From Metapseudomonas otitidis (GTDB taxonomy: Bacteria; Pseudomonadota; Gammaproteobacteria; Pseudomonadales; Pseudomonadaceae), in contig NZ_FOJP01000028.1 of assembly GCF_900111835.1 (NCBI RefSeq), positions 1 through 64,000 of the forward strand: 64,000 bases of DNA. The letters are read 5' to 3'. Every line of letters starts with the position of its first letter. Positions within the stretch are counted from its first letter, which is position 1. The notes below the pieces were generated by a model that was not told the origin of the DNA, ran no database searches, and was given only the letters and a program-made list of their open reading frames with translations. Shown here in pieces: positions 59,034 to 64,000 of the stretch. A program made the position numbers and the translations under genes.

Positions 59034-59719
59034 ACTGGGACGTGATCATCAAGTACCTGCCGCGCCTGTTCGACGGGGCGCTGCTGACCCTGGAGCTGGT
59101 GGCCATCGCCGTGGTCGCCGGGCTGATCCTGGCGCTGCCCATGGGCATCGCCCGCGCCTCCCGCCACTGGTACGTGCGCGCCCTGCCCTACGGCTACATC
59201 TTCTTCTTCCGCGGCACGCCGCTGCTGGTCCAGCTGTTCCTGATCTACTACGGCCTGGCCCAGTTCGAGGCGGTGCGCCACAGCGACCTGTGGCCGTACC
59301 TGCGCAGCCCGTTCTGGTGTGCCGTCATCACCATGACCCTGCACACCGCCGCCTACATCGCCGAGATCATCCGCGGGGCCATCCAGGCCATCCCGCCGGG
59401 CGAGATCGAAGCGGCGCGGGCCCTGGGCATGTCCCAGGCGAAGACGCTGGTGCACATCATCCTGCCGCGTGCCGCACGCATCGGCCTGCCGGCCTACAGC
59501 AACGAGGTGATCCTGATGCTCAAGGCCAGCGCCCTGGCCAGCACGGTGACCCTGCTGGAGCTGACCGGCATGGCGCGCACCATCATCGCCCGCACCTACC
59601 TGCCGGTGGAGATCTTCTTCGCCGCCGGGGTCTTCTACCTGGTGATCGCCTTCGTACTGGTCCGCGCCTTCCGCCTGCTGGAGAAATGGCTGCGGGTCGA
59701 CGCCTGCCAGGGCCGCTGA
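59030..59719 (+). CDS. amino-acid ABC transporter permease (HisM-like)
   Basis: The second permease has 229 residues and starts at 59030 inside the end of the first. It has five predicted transmembrane helices, the FFRGTPLLVQLFLIYYG signature of His/Glu/Gln/Arg permeases, and the EAA loop EIEAARALGMSQAKTLVHIILPRAARIGLPAYSNE. With the first permease it forms the membrane channel. A GC-rich hairpin follows the stop. Confidence 0.95.
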   Translation: MNWDVIIKYLPRLFDGALLTLELVAIAVVAGLILALPMGIARASRHWYVRALPYGYIFFFRGTPLLVQLFLIYYGLAQFEAVRHSDLWPYLRSPFWCAVITMTLHTAAYIAEIIRGAIQAIPPGEIEAARALGMSQAKTLVHIILPRAARIGLPAYSNEVILMLKASALASTVTLLELTGMARTIIARTYLPVEIFFAAGVFYLVIAFVLVRAFRLLEKWLRVDACQGR

Positions 59720-59726
59720 CCCTGAG

Positions 59727-59750
59727 CGCCGCTCCCACCCGGGAGCGGCG
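59727..59750 (+). terminator. hairpin after the ABC transporter operon
   Basis: CGCCGCTCCC (59727-59736) pairs perfectly with GGGAGCGGCG (59741-59750) around ACCC, just after the last permease. There is no T-tract; a TATACT immediately downstream (59751-59756) is a possible -10 for the next gene. Confidence 0.55.
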
Positions 59751-59788
59751 TATACTCCGGCTCCCCGTCATCACCCACGTCCTCCCAG

Positions 59789-61048
59789 ATGCCTCATCCC
59801 GCCCCGCTCCAGGGCGCCGAACTGCTGGAACGCTTCCAGGCACTCGACCGTTTCCTCGTCGACGGGCAGCGCTTCTGGCAACCCGAGCCCTTCACCGAGC
59901 CTGTCCTGCCCTGGGAATCCGAGCTTCCCGAACTCGCGGCCTGGCTGCGCAGCCGGACACTGGAGCAGGCCGAGGCCGTCCATGGTGAGCTGGACCTGCC
60001 CGATGCACCGGCACCCTTCGCCGAACTGGCCGCCACAGCCCGCGCCCTGACCGCACTGCCGCCTCTGGACAACCTGGGCGACGGCGAATGGCCGGCCAAA
60101 CTGGAGCTGGATGTGCCCGGTCGCAAGTGGCAGCAGATCCGCGCCTTCGCCGATCACCTCGCCTTCCAGCGCCAACCCCGGCACTGGCTGGACTGGTGCG
60201 CGGGCAAGGGCCACCTCGGCCGCGCCCTGGCCTGGCGCCACGGCGAGCTCACCGCCCTGGAACTGGACCCACAGCTGGTGGAGGACGGGCAACGCCTGAG
60301 TGATCGCGTACCGATCAAGGCCCAGCACCGCCAGCAGGACGTACTGGCCCCCGACACGAGCCACTGCCTGGCCCCGGAACACACCACCGTCGCCCTGCAT
60401 GCCTGCGGCGACCTGCACGTGCGCCTGATGCAGCTGGCCAGCCAGGCCGGCTGCCAACAGCTCGCCATAGCACCCTGCTGCTACAACCGCATCGCCAACG
60501 AGACCTACACCCCGCTCTCCGCCGCCGCGCGGGCCAGCACACTCCAGCTGGACCGCCGAGACCTGCGCCTGGTGCAGAGCGAGACCGTCACCGCAGGCGC
60601 GCGCGTCCGCCGACAGCGCGACCGCTCCATGGCCCGCCGCCTGGCCTTCGATCACCTGCAGCGACAACTGCGCGGCAGCGACACCTACCTGACCACGCCT
60701 TCCTTGCCGGTCGCCTGGCTGGACAAACCGTTCGACCGGTACTGCCATGACCTGGCAGCCCTTCGCGCGCTCACCATCACCACCGAACCGAATTGGGCAG
60801 CGCTGGAAGCCCTCGGCTGGCAGCGCCTGGCCCAGGTACGCAACCTGGAGCTGCTGCGGGCCCTCTACCGGCGTCCCCTGGAATGCTGGCTGCTGCTGGA
60901 TCGGGCGCTGTACCTGGAGGAGCAGGGCTACCGGGTCAAGGCCGGCCCCTTCTGCGCCCACCACCTGACCCCACGCAACCTGATGCTCCTGGCCGAGCGC
61001 GAAAAGTTGCCCACAGAACCTGTGGATAACTCTGTTGATGCTTTCTGA
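59789..61048 (+). CDS. SAM-dependent methyltransferase (Methyltransf_32 / GSTCD-like)
   Basis: This 419-residue cytoplasmic protein has an AdoMet-binding loop HWLDWCAGKGHLGRALA (near residue 135), the acidic LTALELDPQLVEDG and VALHACGDLHVRLM. The PCCYNRI motif typical of this methyltransferase group lies near residue 229. The flanking N- and C-terminal regions are family-specific. Substrate is unknown; RNA or a small thiol-related compound has been suggested for relatives, but nothing here decides. It stands between the ABC transporter and tRNA-Thr. Confidence 0.88.
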   Translation: MPHPAPLQGAELLERFQALDRFLVDGQRFWQPEPFTEPVLPWESELPELAAWLRSRTLEQAEAVHGELDLPDAPAPFAELAATARALTALPPLDNLGDGEWPAKLELDVPGRKWQQIRAFADHLAFQRQPRHWLDWCAGKGHLGRALAWRHGELTALELDPQLVEDGQRLSDRVPIKAQHRQQDVLAPDTSHCLAPEHTTVALHACGDLHVRLMQLASQAGCQQLAIAPCCYNRIANETYTPLSAAARASTLQLDRRDLRLVQSETVTAGARVRRQRDRSMARRLAFDHLQRQLRGSDTYLTTPSLPVAWLDKPFDRYCHDLAALRALTITTEPNWAALEALGWQRLAQVRNLELLRALYRRPLECWLLLDRALYLEEQGYRVKAGPFCAHHLTPRNLMLLAEREKLPTEPVDNSVDAF

Positions 61049-61244
61049 GCAACACCCCGGAACGCCTTCAAGCCGCCACGCCGGTCGAGTCGGTCATTTT
61101 CTGGCCAGGTCGGCAAAGCGCCTGTGAAACAGCCACTTGCGGCATTTCCATGAACAGCGTCACAGGCTTGCTGCACGATCGTCCCAGCTTCATGCCTTTT
61201 GTGCATAAGCATCGGCCGACATCACGCCCTCCCTCCGAGGGAGG

Positions 61245-61272
61245 TTTACTCGGCCCAGCCAATCGCTATAAT
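61245..61272 (+). promoter_or_regulatory. sigma-70 promoter of tRNA-Thr
   Basis: TTTACT (61245-61250), 16 bases, TATAAT (61267-61272), ending 10 bases before the tRNA. The -10 is a perfect consensus. The rest of 61049-61244 shows no gene. Confidence 0.78.
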
Positions 61273-61282
61273 GGCGCCCCTC

Positions 61283-61358
<76 letters not shown>

Positions 61359-61365
61359 TATAAAC

Positions 61366-61444
61366 GCTTCATGCAGTGCCAAGCAGTGCCATGAACGCCC
61401 CAGAAAGCCCGCCTAGTGCGGGCTTTCTGCTTCATGCAGTGCCA
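61366..61444 (+). repeat. 16-bp direct repeats flanking the tRNA-Thr terminator
   Basis: GCTTCATGCAGTGCCA occurs exactly at 61366-61381 and 61429-61444, on either side of the terminator hairpin, with a partial copy AGCAGTGCCA at 61382-61391. They could be a remnant of a small duplication or an insertion scar next to the tRNA. Confidence 0.7.
61401..61429 (+). terminator. intrinsic terminator of tRNA-Thr
   Basis: CAGAAAGCCCGC (61401-61412) pairs perfectly over 12 bp with GCGGGCTTTCTG (61418-61429) around CTAGT. The T-run is inside the right arm, as is common for tRNA terminators in Pseudomonas. Confidence 0.82.
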
Positions 61445-61944
61445 GCAAGCTTCCCAAACGCTTATCTTCTGGTCACCATCACAAGCATCTGAGTGGGCTA
61501 AGCGGCTTAGTAAAGCCATTAGCCGCCCTACAGCTTAAGGAGGCTACGCCACAAGGATATGATTAAGGCCGCTTTGATGGAGACGAGCTTTCTCTATGGA
61601 TTCGTGGACTGGCTTTCACTTCCACCCGGTTGCCAAGCAGTCCCACCCAGAGCACTGCCACCAAGCGACGCTGGCCAACAGGTTGGTCAAGGGGCTTTCT
61701 GCGATTCCAGGCGCATCCTCAGAAAACGAGTAAGAGCATCCAAAGCATGGTCTCCCACCTCAAGCCTGAGAATCGAAAAACATCGTCTAGCTTTGGTTAT
61801 GAGCATTACTTGCAGCAGAGCTATGAACCTCAAACGGTGTACACAGCCTGCAATGGTAGGCTGCTGGGAGGCCTTCCAGCTCGTTTGTTGTTAAGATGCT
61901 TGCCCTACCGAACACTGTCCATGCTGGGTTCAACGGAATGAAGT
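61445..61944. other. 500-bp stretch without a recognisable gene
   Basis: Composition falls here to that of the surface-polysaccharide region. Only short frames are open, the clearest being about 45 codons from the ATG at 61596 (MDSWTGFHFHPVAKQSHPEHC...), which has no Shine-Dalgarno and no family I recognise. It could be decayed coding sequence left by exchange of the polysaccharide cluster, or a leader region of the cluster. Confidence 0.6.
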
Positions 61945-61967
61945 GGGGCGCTAAAGCCCCGGTTTTT
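61945..61967 (+). terminator. terminator-like hairpin just before the glycosyltransferase gene
   Basis: GGGGC (61945-61949) pairs with GCCCC (61956-61960) around GCTAAA and is followed by GG and five T. It lies immediately before the glycosyltransferase start, so either a small upstream transcript ends here or it attenuates entry into the cluster. Confidence 0.6.
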
Positions 61968-61969
61968 AT

Positions 61970-63016
61970 GTGCTGACGGAGCAATCTCAAGTGCGTTCCC
62001 CCCTCCTTCGCGATGCCAAGACGGCTGAATACTGCCTCAACGACAAGTGCATCGAAAACTCTAGGCCTGTTTCAAGGAGGCCAGAGTCATCGGCGGCGGC
62101 TCGAGTTGCCATTTTGCTCTGCACCTACCACGGCCAGCGCTATCTCGCCGAACAACTGGACTCCTTTGCGGCCCAATCGCATGAAAACTGGGAGGTGTGG
62201 GCTTCGGATGACGGCTCTGAAGATAATACGCGCGCGATTTTGGAAGATTACAAGGCCAGATGGGGTACTGGCCGTCTGACCATCCATCTCGGCCCTGCTG
62301 AAGGCTTTGCAGCCAACTTCCTGTCACTCACATGCAACGCGAACATCGACGCAGATTTTTATGCCTATTCGGACCAAGACGATGTCTGGGAAGCCGATAA
62401 GCTCGAAAGAGCTATCAAGTGGCTGAAGAGCGTACCTGCCGATGTTCCGGCGCTCTATTGCTCTCGCACCCGGTTAGTTGATGCGAAAAACAATGAAATC
62501 GGTCTATCGCCACTCTTCAAAAAAGCCCCTAGTTTCGCCAATGCTCTAATGCAGAATATCGGTGGAGGCAACACCATGGTATTCAATGATGCTGCGATGA
62601 GGCTCTTGCGCGAGGCAGGGGAGAGTAAATCCGTGATTACTCACGACTGGTGGGCTTACATGGTTGTGGCGGGCTGCGGCGGCCAAGTGTTCTACGACAG
62701 CGAGCCCACGTTGCGCTATCGCCAACATGGCGGCAATTTGGTTGGCACGAATGCTAACTGGGGAGCACGGTTACGGCGTGTTCGCATGCTATTTCAAGGG
62801 CGTTTTAAGCACTGGAATGACTGCAATATATCCGCGCTATCTACACTAGAGCACAGGCTCACCCCCACAAACCGGGAAATACTTCGGCGCTTTGCCGACG
62901 CCCGCCGCATGAGCCTTATTCCTCGCCTCATCCATCTCAAACGCAGCGGAATCTACCGTCAAACACTGCTGGGCAACATTGGCTTAGTCGCTGCAGCTAT
63001 TTTCGGGAAAATCTGA
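61970..63016 (+). CDS. family 2 glycosyltransferase
   Basis: This 348-residue sugar transferase is probably for O-antigen or another surface glycan. The conserved GT-A fold starts at ARVAILLCTYHGQRYLAEQLDSFAAQ, with the nucleotide-binding ASDDGSEDNT, the metal-binding DxD-type FYAYSDQDDVW, and the acceptor region MQNIGGGNTMVFNDAA and THDWWAYMVVAG. Start is uncertain: GTG at 61970 directly follows the terminator-like hairpin, and another GTG lies at 61991; the first 45 residues are not conserved in the fold. Codon use is less GC-rich than in the core genes. The neighbouring rfbB makes the dTDP-rhamnose precursor, so rhamnosyl transfer is a reasonable guess. Confidence 0.9.
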   Translation: MLTEQSQVRSPLLRDAKTAEYCLNDKCIENSRPVSRRPESSAAARVAILLCTYHGQRYLAEQLDSFAAQSHENWEVWASDDGSEDNTRAILEDYKARWGTGRLTIHLGPAEGFAANFLSLTCNANIDADFYAYSDQDDVWEADKLERAIKWLKSVPADVPALYCSRTRLVDAKNNEIGLSPLFKKAPSFANALMQNIGGGNTMVFNDAAMRLLREAGESKSVITHDWWAYMVVAGCGGQVFYDSEPTLRYRQHGGNLVGTNANWGARLRRVRMLFQGRFKHWNDCNISALSTLEHRLTPTNREILRRFADARRMSLIPRLIHLKRSGIYRQTLLGNIGLVAAAIFGKI

Positions 63017-63019
63017 CAC

Positions 63020-64000
63020 ATGACTATTCTTGTAACTGGTGGAGCCGGTTTCATCGGCAGTAACTTTGTGCTCGACTGGCTGGCTCAGTCAGATGAGCCC
63101 GTAATCAACCTGGATAAACTGACATACGCTGGCAACCTAGAAAACCTCGCCAGCCTGGAAGGGGACGCCAGACATCTATTTGTCCAAGGCGATATCGGTG
63201 ACAGCGCCTTAGTGGCACGCCTGCTGGCTGAATATCAGCCGAGGGCCGTTCTCAACTTCGCTGCAGAGTCTCATGTAGACCGATCCATACATGGGCCGGA
63301 AGACTTCATCGAGACCAACATCGTTGGTACCTTCCGCCTGCTGGAAGCAGTGAGGGCTTATTGGACGCCTCATCACGCGTTTCGTTTCCTCCATGTATCC
63401 ACAGATGAGGTCTACGGCTCATTAGATAAAGAGGAGCCAGCATTTACCGAAAAACATCAGTACGAGCCCAACAGCCCGTATTCGGCCAGCAAGGCGGCCA
63501 GCGATCACTTGGTGCGTGCCTACCATCACACCTACGGCCTGCCGGTGCTGACCACCAATTGTTCGAACAACTATGGTCCGTACCATTTCCCGGAGAAGCT
63601 CATTCCGCTGATGATCGTCAACGCCCTAGCCGGTAAAACTCTGCCGGTATATGGCGACGGGCAACAGATCCGCGACTGGCTTTATGTCAAGGATCACTGC
63701 AGTGCAATACGCCGAGTGCTTGAAGCAGGCGTTGTGGGCGAGACCTACAACGTGGGTGGCTGGAACGAGAAGCCCAACCTGGAAATCGTACGCACCATAT
63801 GTGCCCTGCTGGATGAACTGCAACCGCGCGCAGACGGCCAACCGTATCAGCAGCAGATTGCCTATGTTGCAGATCGCCCGGGACACGACCGCCGCTATGC
63901 GATTGATGCGACCAAACTTGCCACTGAACTGGGCTGGAAACCCGCCGAAACCTTTGAAACCGGTATTCGCAAGACAGTGCAGTGGTATTTGGATAATCAA
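63020..64000 (+). CDS. rfbB: dTDP-glucose 4,6-dehydratase RfbB/RmlB (partial, 3' end beyond the window)
   Basis: This is the second enzyme of dTDP-L-rhamnose synthesis. The frame starts at the ATG at 63020 and is open to the edge, giving 327 residues of an expected 350 or so. Motifs are the NAD-binding [11 protein letters not shown], the catalytic STDEVYG (Asp-Glu pair) and YSASK (Tyr-Lys), [36 protein letters not shown] and [11 protein letters not shown]. It follows the glycosyltransferase by three bases. rmlD, rmlA and rmlC would be expected just outside. Confidence 0.97.
   Translation, partial: MTILVTGGAGFIGSNFVLDWLAQSDEPVINLDKLTYAGNLENLASLEGDARHLFVQGDIGDSALVARLLAEYQPRAVLNFAAESHVDRSIHGPEDFIETNIVGTFRLLEAVRAYWTPHHAFRFLHVSTDEVYGSLDKEEPAFTEKHQYEPNSPYSASKAASDHLVRAYHHTYGLPVLTTNCSNNYGPYHFPEKLIPLMIVNALAGKTLPVYGDGQQIRDWLYVKDHCSAIRRVLEAGVVGETYNVGGWNEKPNLEIVRTICALLDELQPRADGQPYQQQIAYVADRPGHDRRYAIDATKLATELGWKPAETFETGIRKTVQWYLDNQ

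Noticed and set aside
61596..61733. Short open frame between tRNA-Thr and the glycosyltransferase
   Set aside because: About 45 codons, no ribosome-binding site and no similarity I recognise.

Overview
This is a high-GC chromosomal segment of a Pseudomonas. From memory of that genome, its gene order closely follows the P. aeruginosa PAO1 stretch from typA-thiI-glnA through ntrBC, secB, the his genes, mutY and tRNA-Phe to tRNA-Thr and the rml genes. The core genes have G/C-rich third positions. Two stretches are visibly A/T-richer and look acquired: the far left (about 1-2450, the CdiA C-terminus and its immunity gene) and the far right (about 61450-64000, the start of a surface-polysaccharide cluster).

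Layout. 1-11549: a two-partner-secretion contact-dependent inhibition locus (cdiB-cdiA-cdiI) on the minus strand; cdiI runs off the left edge. 11727-15128: typA and thiI (minus). 15227-21656: a nitrogen-control block with glnA behind a textbook sigma-54 promoter and an NtrC box, two small DUF4124 genes, ntrB-ntrC with its own NtrC box, and then a sigma-54-type promoter followed by five tandem hairpins that share one 10-nt loop. I read the last element as an expanded NrsZ-type small RNA. 21658-29219: housekeeping genes (trmL, secB, grxC, a rhodanese-like protein, gpmI, an EnvC-like factor, ctpA, a divergent polysaccharide deacetylase). 29291-32482: a hypothetical Asp-box protein and two paralogous periplasmic binding proteins. 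32617-35707: hisB-hisH-DUF2164-hisA-hisF (minus). 35839-43019: an OFA-family transporter, a PanZ-like protein, a sterol-desaturase-family membrane protein, and asmA-mutY-yggX.

43097-49677: tRNA-Phe, then a tight seven-gene plus-strand operon: thermostable-hemolysin-family protein, AMP-dependent synthetase, TenA/heme-oxygenase-like iron enzyme, short-chain dehydrogenase, TPR protein, and a PmrA/QseB-type response regulator with its kinase. A direct repeat resembling the DNA site of that regulator class lies just upstream of the first gene, so the operon looks self-regulated and is the best candidate for an undescribed lipid or small-molecule system. 49684-55749: a minus-strand signalling cluster (multi-receiver hybrid kinase, CheR, stand-alone CheB, receiver-kinase) with no chemoreceptor. 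56091-59719: a lone receiver protein and a complete polar amino-acid ABC transporter. 59789-61358: a methyltransferase and tRNA-Thr. 61359-61969 holds no convincing gene, and 61970-64000 carries a glycosyltransferase and the 5' part of rfbB/rmlB.
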